Below are positions 1 through 11,149 of a stretch of DNA of 64,000 nt, in pieces (the stretch's first letter is position 1; every line of letters starts with the position of its first letter). This stretch comes from Marsupella aquatica (Eukaryota; Marchantiophyta). A program made the position numbers and the translations under genes. Below the pieces are notes generated by a model that ran no database searches, was not told the DNA's origin, and saw only the letters and a program-made list of their open reading frames with translations. The stretch lies in the NCBI GenBank assembly GCA_973895155.1, contig OZ316891.1:21948001-22012000 (forward strand), in the 5' to 3' direction.

Positions 1-401
1 GGCACAAGATATCAATTTTAGACGGGAGCAAAGTTTAGTCTGACGTGTGCCGAGGAGCAAGGATTCGATGCACCTTCATCGTGCCCGGCTTACCGCCATT
101 TTTCTTGAAGCAGTTGCCACTGCCAGTAGCACCGTGCACACAAAGTAGCTCACACTTCTGATGGTAATAAAATCACGAGAAAATAACGTGCCCTCCAAAA
201 GCACCCCAATTCAGATATGTCACCTCGGTTCATCCCAGACCAAAAGTTTCTTACCGCGGATAGAAGTTTCTTACGAATGTAAACAAGACACACTTCTTGC
301 CCATCAAGCTTAGAACTGAGAAAAGCATGCCAAACAAGAAATGGACTCTTATCTCCTAAGTGTATTTTTTAATATAGGAAGAAGTGATTCTTGCCAATCG
401 T
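1..401. other. Flank left of the CACTA element, no gene seen
   Basis: I see no convincing coding region, RNA gene or repeat here. It appears to be the flank of the CACTA element that starts at 402. The three bases before that terminus are CGT and would be one copy of the 3-bp target duplication expected for CACTA elements. Confidence 0.4.
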
Positions 402-900
402 CACTACAACATATTTTGCCCTTTTGCAAAGCTCATTTGAGTTCGGACACATGTTTGCGATTCCAGATGCTTCAAACCGTTGATGACTCAATACGCATCG
501 CAATTTGCGATACTTGTGGTATCCCAACTTTGGTCTTCCATGCGATTTGCATCGCAAACATTTTGCAAACTTTATTGTATCACAATAGTTTGCGAAATTA
601 CAGAGATTACAAAACACATTACGAAGGCTCCGCGATCGCCCCAAAAGTCCAAAACCACAGTAACATTAATGATGCGAAACAATTAGTATTGGAGGATGTT
701 TGTGAAAAGGTTAGCTTCAAACAATTTGCGATGGGTTTGTATGGAAAATGTGCGAAACGATGTGGATGGTAAAGGTGGGATGGTCTGGATATCGCAAAAT
801 AGTGAAGCGTATAGTATGGAATAATTGAGAAACGGTTTAAATGGCAGAATTGCGATTTGGTTGGGATTTGTTTAGTTTCGCAAACAGTTCGCAAACATTT
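402..900. repeat. Left subterminal repeat array of the CACTA element
   Basis: This stretch contains about a dozen short copies of TTTGCGA, TTGCGAT or their complements, for example near 453, 500-514, 542-575, 589, 720, 850 and 876-890. They occur in both orientations with irregular spacing. En/Spm subterminal regions are built this way and bind the element's own regulatory protein. Reading frames that cross it are incidental. Confidence 0.6.
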
Positions 901-929
901 ATGTTAGACTTGTGTGTGCATCTAGGTTA

Positions 930-1180
930 GAGTTTGAATGGGGGAGGAGGAGGGAGGGAGGTGAAAGGTGAAAGAGGGAGGAAGGGAGTTGGAAGGTGGA
1001 TGAGGGACGGAGGAAGAAGGGAGTCCAAAGAGGGTTTACTAAAAATAGGAGAGACTTTAGCGAAGAGGGAGGGAGGAGAAAAAGCTATGGAGTTTTTGGA
1101 AGAGGAAGGAGAGTTTGGGTTCAAAGAGGGAGGAGGGATAAGGGAGGGAGTACCCATGTCACTTATATGCATGACCTCTT
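930..1180. repeat. Purine-rich (GGA/GAG) low-complexity tract
   Basis: The plus strand is almost pure purine for about 250 bp, made of GGAGG, GAAAG and GGGAG words. Open frames on either strand are a composition effect. It lies just beyond the transposase stop codon and may be part of its 3' untranslated region. Confidence 0.5.
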
Positions 1181-1301
1181 TTGAAAGTAGGAGTCCAAAA
1201 TGAAAATACCTACCACACTAATGGTGTATGAAATATTAATTAAGAAACAACATGAACAATCCATGATATAGATTTTTGGTTTAAATATCCATAAGTGTCT
1301 C

Positions 1302-4300
1302 TCACACTTGGTCACCTTCAATGTCCTCTACATCTGACACAAAAATAGTGTCTGGCTTGTCTGAAACAATGGAACGAGACCGTGGCACATATGTGATGAC
1401 AAGTGACCACTCTGGGTCTAAGGGGTATGGAACGTAGAAACATTGCTCCAAGTGAGATGGGAAAGTAAATGGCTCTGACGTTTGCCAATGAGATGCTTGA
1501 AAACTAGTGGCACTTGTCCTCAACCGTGTAAACCCACTCTCATCTTGGAGTACAGTGCGATTATTACCAACAAGGTTCACTTTGAACCACTTGCACTTGA
1601 AGACATACTCCTCAAACTTAGATTGGTTGTCATATGAGACCACCAAAATCTCCTCTATCTTCCCATAGTGTGGCACAACATCACGAACAATATTCCTGTC
1701 ATGTCGGCTACTCCGGGAGTCCTGACAAAACTGCCCTTGAACTCCACAATCAAAAGTACGAGCCCTCTTCTGATCAAGGGAAGAAATCCTGAAATTAACA
1801 AGACCCATATATTGTTACTACTACACAAAAAACACTAATCATGTTATGAGGAACCTTTCATACCAAAAGAGAAAAACACACTTATCTAAGTAAAAGGATT
1901 ACTATATCTTAAGTAGTAGTACATGAATATGGAAAACAAGGTTAGGAACTAGTGAAACCTGAAGTGTCTCCCTTGGGTCCACATGGCCGTCTTGGATGTT
2001 ACCACTCTCAAAGGGCCATGAACAATGGTCCGAATGTCATTTGTCATAGTAGGAAACTGTGAGACATCTCCTCCTTGTGCCAAAATGCAATCCAACTCAA
2101 CCAACTTTTCCTTCATAAACTCATGCAACTTAGGAAAAATCCTTGCCCTTTGACTCATTCTTTTGGCATTGTCATAAAACTCCCTCCATTCATCCATGAC
2201 ATTGCTATTACTCAACATGAATGTATTCAACTGTGTCCACTCTGTTGATGTAAGCATGCATGTTTTTGTTGCTCCTGTTAAACGGTCCTCCTCCTCTTGC
2301 CTCTCCTCCATCCAAGTACGTGGTAAAGTCCGATCAATGGTGGCCAAGATGTTACTACAATAAAACATGCTCTCTGCAGCCAAGTATCCTGTAGCTATGC
2401 TTCCCTCCACTCGTGCACGATTACGTACATAAGCCTTCAAGACTGACATGTAACGCTCAAGCCAGTACATCCATCGACAATGAACTGGACCAGCAATGGC
2501 AACCTCCCTCACAAGATGCACAAGTAAATGAACCTGACAATCAAAGAAGGAAGGAGGGAGGGCCTTCTCCAACTTGCAAACCACCTCAGCAGCCAATACC
2601 TCCATTCTAGGAATCTCTTCCACATATATCTCCTTTGAGCATATCCATCTCAACAAACGACCCAATGACCAAATGGCATCTTGCACTTCTTTGGTCCCCA
2701 ACCCTATAATTGCCACTGGCAATATATGCTGCAATAAGCGGTGATAGTCATGTGTCTTGAGATACCGTGGCCATTTGTGATTGTCCTCCATCCCAAAAGC
2801 TTTCCTCAAATTGGCACCATAGCCTGTAGGAAACCGCATCTCCCCTATACGATTCCGGAATTCACGTCTTTGGCCAACACTAAGCACCCAAGGAGTAGAA
2901 GGACGATGTTCCAAACCTGTGGCAGGATCAACTTGTACCCATACATCTGGATGCATTTCCAACTCTTCACATGCCTCCCTGAAGTTAGTGTCCTTCTCCC
3001 CATAAAAATGAGCTATCAACGCCTTCCCCACATTTCCCTCTATGTGCATGGGGTCTAAAAGATGGCGGATCTTCAACTCTGACCAATAGGGCAAACTGGC
3101 TAGTATACTCCACCTCGTCAACCCAGTACCATCAAAGGTGAGGGGATCATCAGGGTCTGCCACCCTATCAGCTAGTGACTTCCAATGCCCAAAAGTTGTT
3201 GGTTCCGGAATTTCCCGCATATCACCAAGGGGCATGTCAAAGGAGGAAAATAAAAGTGGGTCAGACCTCATCTCATGCCCCATCGGAAGAAACTTTGTAT
3301 GCCCAATGTAAACAATCTTCCTAAGCCATGGGGACCAAATTGCCATATCTTGCAATTGTGGACCACAGGTGGAGCAAGCTTTGTACCCCTGAGTTTGCAA
3401 TCCAGAGACAAAGCCAAACCCTGGTTACACCAAAAATAAAACCAGACTAAATGTTAGGGTTGTCACATGACAAACAAGTATATTAAAGAGCATATCAAAG
3501 AAGGGTGGCATATGGTCAAAAAGTCATCTTACCAGGATAGTCATGCATTGTCCAACAAACTACCCCTCTCAATTTAAATACACGTGGAATGCCTCCTGTA
3601 TTTTTCCTGCCATCATATGCCCACACTCCACCCCATAGTTTTTGGAGTTCTCCAATCAATAGTGCCAAATAAGTGTCAAAGTTCTTCACCTTTTTTGGAC
3701 CTGGAATAATCAAAGACAGCAAGAGGAACCCCTTCTTCATGGATAGCCATGGTGGAAGGTTGTAATTCATCACAACCACAGGCCAAACTGATGTAGGTCT
3801 TCCCTTGCCTCCAAGGGCATGAGGACTAACCCCATCAGATGCCAATCCCAACCTCACATGACGAGGATCATGTGCAAAGTCTGGCCATGTTTCCTCAATA
3901 TGTTTGACTGCAGGAGAGTCAATTGGCAACCGCATAACACCAGGCTCTGATCGATGAGTCTTATGCCATACCATCAACTCTGCCAAATCAGAACACCTGT
4001 ACATGTGCAACAACCGAGGAATGATGGGAAACCAACGAACAGCTTTTCTTGGCACCTTCTTTGTAATCATGTTGGGGTCATACCGTGGCTCATGACATTC
4101 AGTACAATGTGTCTTCTTCTCATCGGCCCCATGAAATAACATGCAATCATTCACACATGCATGAATGATATGATATTCCATGCCAATTGATGAGAGAACA
4201 CGCTTGGCCTCCTTCCAAGTTCCTGGCAACACATTGCCAGAAGGTAACATAAGGTCATGGCAAAGTGCAAACATATCAGATAACAAGGCATTGCTTGCCT

Positions 4301-4697
4301 TGTGTTTGGCCTGTAGATTCATCAACCCCAAGATAGCAGAAAGACGACTCAAACGAGCACCCTCATAGATAGGAGTTCGGGCATGTTCCTCTGCTTCCTC
4401 CCATTGGCGCTGTCCCTCGGGGGTATGTCTTGGTCGTGGATCATTGGGGGGCACATGACCTCCTTGATCAGCAGACACCTCAGCATCATCACCAGGGACG
4501 TCAACACCAAACCAATCAACCATAAAATCATCCATGGCTCTATCTTGGTCATCAATAACCTGTTCATATGTTCTGGGTACATTGCGATCAGGGTTGTTGC
4601 TTCCACTATCACTTGATGAGGAATGTGACTCAGAGCCTTGTCCTTCTTTCGGCATACCCATTTCCCGATATGCTGCTCTCAATCTCCGCGGTAACAT
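1302..4697 (-). CDS. CACTA transposase (tnp2 / DUF4218 / DUF4216), three exons
   Basis: This is the transposase that would cut and move the CACTA element. I place exons at 4697-3533, 3420-1959 and 1788-1302 on the minus strand. Both introns have GT-AG borders, and the joined frame is exactly 3114 nt (1037 aa) with no internal stop. An acidic, Ser-rich N-terminus is followed by a tnp2-type (Transposase_21) core over roughly residues 100-640, with the typical CxxC around THCTECHEPRYD and the segment LLDPMHIEGNVGK. A DUF4218-like segment begins near residue 677 (LPPSFFDCQVHLLVHLVREV) and a DUF4216-like C-terminus near 888 (RTFDCGVQGQF). The ATG at 4697 is the first in its exon. An acceptor-like TTTTTAG lies just upstream at about 4723, so an additional 5' exon, or splicing from the SET-like gene, is possible. 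Catalytic residues were not assigned. Confidence 0.85.
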
Positions 4698-4910
4698 ATT
4701 TTGAGAGGGTCGCACATTCTAAAAACAATGCAAACAATTGAAAGTTACAAAGCAAATAGTTACAACATGTAGAAGAATATATGGGGGTGTGCAAACATGA
4801 AATGATATCGGTACTAGTGTAAATACAAAATGTGGCCAAACACCATGTGTATGGTCATTTTCTAATCCCACACATAGTGAGTAAACAACTCATCACCTGA
4901 GTGAATGGTC

Positions 4911-6016
4911 CTAGTAGCTACAACCAGACAATGGTGAGTCATGATGATATGTCTGGCCATAAGGGGCTGGTGGAGGACCCTCAATGAAAACCCACTCACA
5001 ATTTTGCCTACGCTTGGGGCGAGTCCCCACAGTACTATTTATGAAACCAGCTATATTCCCAGTTCGTATGGGGTCCCCATCTATCACCCGCTGCTCACTA
5101 TACCTCCTAGTGTTTCCATCAAAAGTATCTAACTCCAAGGCATAAGTCTTCCACTCAGGATGTTGTGCAAGGATCATGTTCCAATGTCTTCTCTTGTAGA
5201 TGGGTCCACCATAAGGAAACAACGTAGGTCCTTCTCGACCGCGTCCACCACTACCACTCTCGGTATCCACAATGATGTCTTCACAAGCAAAAACTCCATA
5301 GCCATGTCTATCCCCAAGTGTGGAAGGTTTGATAACCCAACGTCTTCCCCAAACCTCTACCTCCTCACCATAGGAAAGCTCTTGTGGCAAACCAAGAGTC
5401 TGGGGATCCCAGTCCTTGATGATAGGAACACATCTGCCAGTAAACTCACAATCACCCCACCTACCGGTAACCACTGCCTTGTACAAATCAGTATCCCCTC
5501 GGGGCCGTCTCTTGGAACGCTTTCTCCCTCTTGGGACAACAGGCTCACCCCCAACTGCCCTAGGACTGGAGGGGGCTGTTGCTAGACCCAAGGCTTGTGA
5601 GAATGCATTGCCTATAGCATCTAGAACACCTTGTGATGGGACATAAGGTGCTGATGCCGCAGGTCTAGGCCTACTAGATACCTATTCCACCCAAACCAAA
5701 ACAAACAACAAGAGGTGTGAAATTAAAAACCTTCACCATTGCGATGTGGAAATAGGGTAGAAACTAAGGCGTAAACACTTACCACATGGGATGAGGAAGC
5801 CCCTGTTGTATGACGTCCGTAACGTCCATATCTCTCAATATGCTGGGTGCATATATAGAACTTTTGGGAAACCTGACCCACGCATTTGGCACATTGGCAA
5901 AGCTGACGGGGTGGACCACGAGGAGGAGGTGCAGTCGTGTGAGGTTGAGGAGGAGGTGGTATATCTTCATTGGAGGAGGAAGAATCTGTGGTGGAGATCT
6001 CAGAAGATGAAGACAT
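4911..6016 (-). CDS. SET-like domain protein carried by the CACTA element
   Basis: Two exons, 6016-5783 and 5681-4911, join in frame across a GT-AG intron to give 334 aa. The start is the first ATG of a Ser-rich leader. Residues about 40-70 hold a small Cys/His cluster (CQCAKC, then CTQH). A basic stretch (GRKRSKRRPRG) follows. From about 195 to 310 the sequence resembles a SET domain: HGYGVFACEDI, LFPYGGPIYKR, a YALELD strand, then GNIAGFINSTVGTRP and NCEWVFIEG. SET domains are protein-lysine methyltransferases, and the usual core reads GNxARFINHSC. Here the Asn-His-Ser is replaced by Asn-Ser-Thr, so activity is uncertain. It lies just upstream of the transposase on the same strand and may share its transcript. 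SET-like is my recognition, not a search result. Confidence 0.6.
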
Positions 6017-6900
6017 TGCCCCTACAAAGATGTATAATTTTCAAGTTAGGGGTTATTACCAAATAACATCACAATATCAAGCTGGACAAATGTAAGTTCT
6101 CAAGTAATGATGACATGAAACCAAACACAAAAGGAACACTAAAAAATACCTTTATGAGACCCAGGCTCAGCGGTGCCAATAGGTCTTGTGGCTCTAAAAT
6201 AATGAACCAAATCTGGAAGTATGAGAAAAGCTGCAAGTACACAAAGCGAACACCTTACATACATGTCCTCTTTATAGATAGTGGGAACCAAAAATTTTAA
6301 TTACATGAATAAGCCTAACTAGACCCATCTATTTTAGTCCGTACCTCCAAATGCCCGGGCTCTCACGATGCATACGCATTAGCTAGTATCAATTCATGCA
6401 AAAGTGCCGCACCCTGCAAGTTGTCATAGCTCCTCCTCCTTTGTTAGCATAAAACCCATGGAAAAACCATTAAAACCCAAAAGATCCATAAAACCCATGG
6501 TAAAACAACTAAAACATTAATCTCATCTAACCTTGCTTTGCCTTTTCCAAACCCTCACCCCCAAACCTCTGACCTATTACAAAAACCTAGACCCTCACTC
6601 CCAATCCCCTTCCTCTCTTTTGTTTTAAACCCTAAACCCTTGCTTGAACCCTAAAAGCCTACAACCATAAATGCAAACCCTGCTTAAACCTTCCGTCTTT
6701 AATTTTGGGTTTAAACCTTCCGTCTTTAACTCCTTCCGTCTTTGGGTTTTGGAAGACTGGTAATCTCGCTTTTAACCCCTAAAAAAACCAGCTTCATCCA
6801 AGACCCAACCCTAACAAACGCCGGGATTTGAAACGGCGGAATTTCTTAATTACACAAAAGGGCATAGTATAACTTACATGGCCTAAACAAAAGGAGGAGG
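6017..6900. other. 5' region of the CACTA genes with telomere-like motifs
   Basis: No gene is visible. The stretch 6440-6840 is A/C-rich on the plus strand with several AACCCTAA and AAACCCT motifs, like scattered plant telomere repeats. On the minus strand this is the region upstream of the SET-like start codon, so it may hold the promoter. Confidence 0.35.
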
Positions 6901-7165
6901 GAAAGAATGTGAAAATGTTTTTTGCCAGGAATTGCCACGATATTGAGAACCGACCTGCTTCAGAATTTGGTCACATTATTTGCGAAGCAAAATGTTTTGC
7001 AACAGCTTCGGAAAAACAAAGCCCAAGAGCATTTTTTTGCGTCTCTGCAGCTTTGCGAAGGCTTTGCGAAGCGTGTGGTTTTGCATTGGTTTTGGAAAGT
7101 TGAGATACTAGTTGCGAAGCGGGCTGATTCGCAAATTGCGATGTGGACTGAGTTGCAAATGTGTT
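6900..7165. repeat. Right subterminal repeat array of the CACTA element
   Basis: Copies of TTTGCGAAGC, TTCGCAAATTGCGA and GTTGCGAAGC occur at about 6978, 7051-7070, 7111 and 7128. They match the words in the left array at 402-900 and frame the transposase genes, which is why I take the element's right side to be here. Confidence 0.55.
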
Positions 7166-7518
7166 TTGTCTGGGCATTCGGACCTTCCCGCCGGGTTACG
7201 AGGCCCATTCGACATTTTTTGAAGTGAGGGAGGGCAGGAGGAGAGCTTGCGCGCGCTTGGTGTTGGATAGCTATGGATTCTAGTGGAGGGCGTGGAGGGG
7301 ATGGGGTAGGGGCAAGTGGGAGTGGGAGTGGCAATGGCAATGGAGGGAACAGGAATGAGGAGAGTAATCAATGGATGAATTTGATGGCCGAGCATCTCAA
7401 TGCCACACAGCTAAGCCATTTGGATTTGAGTACACCAGTTGGGATTGCTTCTTTGAGTGCAATTCTAGGGCAAGCTTTGCAAACCGGGGTTGCAGCAGGG
7501 CAGGCTCAGAGGGAGAAA

Positions 7519-7564
7519 GAGGCAAAGGCTGCAGCTGAGGAGAGGCAAAGGCTGCAGCTGAGGA
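7519..7564 (+). repeat. 23-bp tandem duplication causing a frameshift
   Basis: The 23-base block starting GAGGCAAAGGCTGCAGCTGA at 7519 is repeated exactly at 7542. Because 23 is not a multiple of three, it throws the frame that starts at 7273 out of register. The downstream frame is restored exactly if one copy is removed. Confidence 0.9.
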
Positions 7565-8615
7565 GAAGGCCAGAGAGAAGAAACGAAAGAAGGAGGAGAG
7601 GGCTAAGGCAGGAGTACTCTCTCCTACAGCCCTCGAAAAGAAGAGGAGAAGGGAGGAACGAGATGAGGTAGCACTGGTTAATTGCGAAAGGACAGCCATC
7701 ACCAGGGATTCTAGCTACAACGAGCTGCGAGACTACATCACCGAACTATATCTCAGCGAGGAAGGGCTTAGATCGGTAGTAGAGGCGATTCTTGAGGTTC
7801 CAGCGAAGTTCTTTAAGCTGAAGGGCAACCAGCGGCTTACTCAAGCGGAGTTTGACAAGATTCCGGGGTACCTAGACCAGCAGATCGCAGCCGAAAAGCG
7901 CCAGGAAGACATCAGCAGACAACGGGAAGCGGTGCGTAATCTCACATTCCTCGGGGAAAGCTCCAACGCCTTCAACTGGGATATGGCTACCCTGATACCA
8001 CTAGTGCCTCAACCGACGACCACCGGAGTACCACCGAACCAGTCCCAAGTCCGTCCAGTAAACAACACGGAGTGTTCTTCGGGTTCCGAGCGAGCTAGTC
8101 CACAACTCGAACAGCGTCCTCGTAAGCGGCCAAGGACTACGACGGCCCCCGAATCAACACGGACCGACACCGCGCCTGTGCCCGCCCCGGCAAACCCCCC
8201 GACCAACCAGACCCGACGGCCCCCGGATAACCCGAAGTCCAACTTATTACAGGTAATCCGCGTCCCCGAGGTAGTCTGGATCGCGATCAAGAAACTTGAA
8301 CATGCGGACTATCTCAAGGAGCATCAGTTGGAGCGGTTCGCCCACTTGCTATGGAGGCCGTGCGCCACCGGGCCGAAGGAGATTTATGAGTTCATCTCCA
8401 ATTTTGACACTGACGCGTCAACCACCAAGGTTTCGGGGCAGGCCTTATCACTCACGGAGCATCGGTTAACGCAAATCTTCTGCCTACCAACCGGGCCGGT
8501 GCCGGTGGAAATCCAAATTTGGGATAAGGAGTATACGCCGCGACACTTCAAACCCGAGGGTAAGACGGACAACGGATACAAGAAAGGGGCGTGCACCAAC
8601 TTAACTTGTATGGAG

Positions 8616-8943
8616 CTCGGGGGGGTCACTATATGGAGGGTCATACATCGCGTGCGACGTTTTAGGGTTTGACCCCCCTAACTTTAAAGTGAAAAATATT
8701 TTTTTGCAAAGCCCTTTCTTTCTTAAAATTTTGTCATTTTTTATTAAAAAACCCCTAAAAACTTTATAGAAAGTATTTTTTGCAATTAAATAGGCCTATG
8801 TGTTCTTTAAAGTCGACCAATCAATAAAACATGCCCTATGTGTTCTTCCACCAAGCTTTGGAAGTCTTCCGCCACACCCATTTAAATGGGCCTATACTTC
8901 GTCGCACGTGATGTGTCACTTCCGTGGAAGTGACCCCCCCGAG
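8616..8943. mobile_element. MITE 1, hAT-like, 328 bp, inserted in the coiled-coil gene
   Basis: The element has perfect 15-bp inverted ends, CTCGGGGGGGTCACT, and is flanked by the 8-bp direct repeat GTATGGAG at 8608-8615 and 8944-8951. Eight-base target duplications are typical of hAT transposons. It carries no gene. Element plus one duplicate is 336 bp, so the host frame continues in register on both sides (codons ATG GAG at 8610 and 8946). Confidence 0.93.
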
Positions 8944-10187
8944 GTATGGAGCGGCTTAACTTCATACGGACTACCCTACACATGATTGAGCCACGATCCG
9001 AGATTTCCCTCTGCACGATCGTGCAGGTAGAACAGTACAAACGACGAAACTGGGCCCAGTTCTTCTACCAAAGATTCTCGAGGGAGCTGAAGCGGGCTCA
9101 GGGTGGTATGGCTATTGGGGGGAAGACTTACTTGGGAAGTCATATCGCCATTATCCTCACCTGGTACAAGGCACGACGGGAGGCCAGAGGAAAGAATATG
9201 GCCACCTCAGCCCCGGGTAATGTCACCCCCGCCCCAAAGGAGGCAACCCCGACTACGCGGACTACCGTCCCTCCGGCAAACCCCAAGCCGGAAGCCCCGA
9301 CTAATACTCCGCCACCGCCCCCTATGGAAATTCCACCGCCCCCTTCCGTCGAGCCTCCGCTACCCGCAGTACAACCACCCCCAATCCCTCCACCACCTGA
9401 AGAGACCTTCCCCTCCCCAGCGCTGACTACGGAGGAGCTCATTGCCCCTGCCGAGGAACCACCGGTACCCGAGAGGATGGAGGACTACCAAGTAGCCCCG
9501 GGGACCATGGCCTACGACCTGGTCCAGAAGTTTAGCCAGACTATGTCTGGGGAGCTGGCGACGTACATCGGACAACAAGTCTCGGTGTACTTTCAACCAG
9601 CCTTCTTCATGTTAGAGCACCAACCACGGATCGTAAGCCGCCTGGAAGAAGAACTCATGGCGAAGGGGAATGAGATCAGGCGCCTCCAGATGTTGGTAGA
9701 GCACCTCGAGGAGGAGGCAACAACCTGACGTGAGGAGTTAGTCTGCACCATCGAATAGAGGGACAGACTAAACCAGGAGTTAAGCGGAGCGCAGGTCGAA
9801 CTCAAGAAGCTGGATGACACTGTGCTTCAATTACGCTCAAAATCTTCGGCTCGGGTTACCAGCCTGACCGACCTCAACAAACAATTCTTGCAGGCAGCAC
9901 AGCAGGTGGCTAGTCTCTCCGCCGAACGAGATAAATTGCTAGCGCAGGACCAGGTCCATCGCGACGCCATCGACCAGCTCAACTTGGAGGTAGTGCGGCT
10001 CCAGACCGAGGCCGATGAAGCTACAAACGAGGCGGAGGAAGCAGTACGGGACAACAAGGCTTTGCAGGACCGCATTACCCTGCTCATCCTCCAGCGGGGA
10101 AAACCTGGGCCCACCTCTGATCAAGGCGGCTCAAGGTCTCGTCCCGACAAGGGGACCAGCCCTAGTCCAACCACTGCACACACGTAA

Positions 10188-11149
10188 GGGGTAGTTAGCG
10201 AAGGGTGGAAGCAAGCGCCGCGCGAGGCAGTTAAGTCAGCGGCATCTTTTGGTTAGGCGTAACGACAGAATGATGTCATTAGGCGCCGATTAGCGGCAGT
10301 AAGAAGAATTAGGGCTGGATCAGTTAGGATTAGCCAACGTAGGATGGAGTCCATCAGCGGACTAGAATTTGTCAGTAGGATTGGCCGCTGCCATCCCGGT
10401 CAGCACCTTGTCGTCGACGGTCAACCAGCTAGTCAGTAGGTAGTAGTCAGTAGGTAGTAGTCAGTAGGTAGTATCCCAGAAGGCAGTATCCTTTGGCTCT
10501 CCTCCGCGATTGTAGTATTTAGGCTTCCCCTTCCACTAAGGAAGGGGAGAAGGCTTAGTTATCTCAGCAGAGGGAAGGTGAGGCACGGGGAGTCCCGGCC
10601 TGAGCAGGGTCAGAGTGCACCAAGGAGTGAGAGCCAGAGTCGAGCTTGCTGGGCAAGTGCGAGGCAGGGCCTCGTAGAGACTAGGCATCGACTGCCGTTG
10701 GGCATGCTGACCCCCTTTGAAGTCGAGTCAACCATGTAAACTGATGCTTCGTTGAGTAAATGTAGTCTTTTCCCCCTAATGTTTCTGCAAGTAACTGGTG
10801 TTGTGTGTATGCTTTGTCTGGGTAAAGGCGCCATTTTAAGGGACGTACCGGGTGCGGACTAATGGTAGGGATTGCCACTCATTGTATGTCACAAGGTCCT
10901 GTCGTGTCGATGGCTTGAAAGGCCCCAAGCCGGGAGTTAGTCCGAGTCACTAACTGAGGGAATATTCCAGCGGTGGAAAACAAATATACCTATGACTAGT
11001 ACGAATTATTCAGGTGTTATACCGGTAAGTATATCGACTTAGCCCGACTTAGGGCTAATTGAGGTCACTACACACCTCCTTGCCCGAACCCTCACCCTTA
11101 CTGGTGGTCGAGGTCGCACCATGGCACTAAACTGGATTTAAGGCCCAGG
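10188..11149. other. No gene seen; short GTCAGTAGGTA repeats
   Basis: This is GC-balanced sequence following the coiled-coil pseudogene. Between about 10430 and 10482 the words GTCAGTAGGTAGTA repeat three to four times. I find no coding region or clear terminal repeat. It probably contains the 3' part of the pseudogene's element and the left edge of the assemblage that starts near 11150. Confidence 0.35.

Larger units (their letters stand above)
402..7165 (-). mobile_element. CACTA (En/Spm) DNA transposon, right terminus not found
   Basis: The left terminus begins CACTACAACATATTTTGCCC at 402, which fits the CACTA-type inverted repeat. Behind it, to about 900, are many direct and inverted copies of TTTGCGA/TCGCAAA, the kind of subterminal array CACTA transposases bind. 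The same motifs recur at about 6900-7165. Between the arrays lie a tnp2-type transposase and a SET-like gene, both on the minus strand. I could not find the matching right end (GTTGTAGTG) near 7165 or further right, so the right end is missing, diverged, or was cut off when the neighbouring sequence arrived. The transposase and SET-like reading frames are open throughout, so this is a fairly young copy. Confidence 0.8.
7273..10187 (+). pseudogene. Broken coiled-coil, proline-rich gene of mobile-element type
   Basis: This was one reading frame of about 851 codons and is now broken four ways: a 23-bp tandem duplication (7519-7564), a 328-bp MITE at 8616-8943, and in-frame TGA (9726) and TAG (about 9756) codons. 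Taking out the duplication and the MITE with one target copy leaves 2556 nt, a multiple of three. The N-terminus is Gly/Asn-rich, then highly charged (Ala/Lys/Glu/Arg). A middle region flanks LTQIFCLPTGPVPVEIQIWD and the MITE site. A long Pro-rich linker and a C-terminal coiled coil of about 150 residues follow. I do not recognise a catalytic domain. The layout recalls gag-like or plant-mobile-domain-like proteins of plant transposons. It lies just beyond the right CACTA array, and whether it belongs to that element is unclear. Confidence 0.7.

Noticed and set aside
341-772. 143-codon open frame on the plus strand
   Set aside because: It consists of CACTA subterminal repeat sequence rich in TTTGCGA words, with no protein-like features and overlapping frames on the other strand.
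927-1203. Gly/Glu/Arg-rich and Pro/Ser-rich frames on opposite strands
   Set aside because: Both arise from a purine-rich low-complexity tract and have no start context or domain.
11056-11075. CACTACACACCTCC as a second CACTA terminus
   Set aside because: It has the same orientation as the left end at 402 rather than the inverted one, with no subterminal repeats beside it, and matches only the first seven or eight bases.
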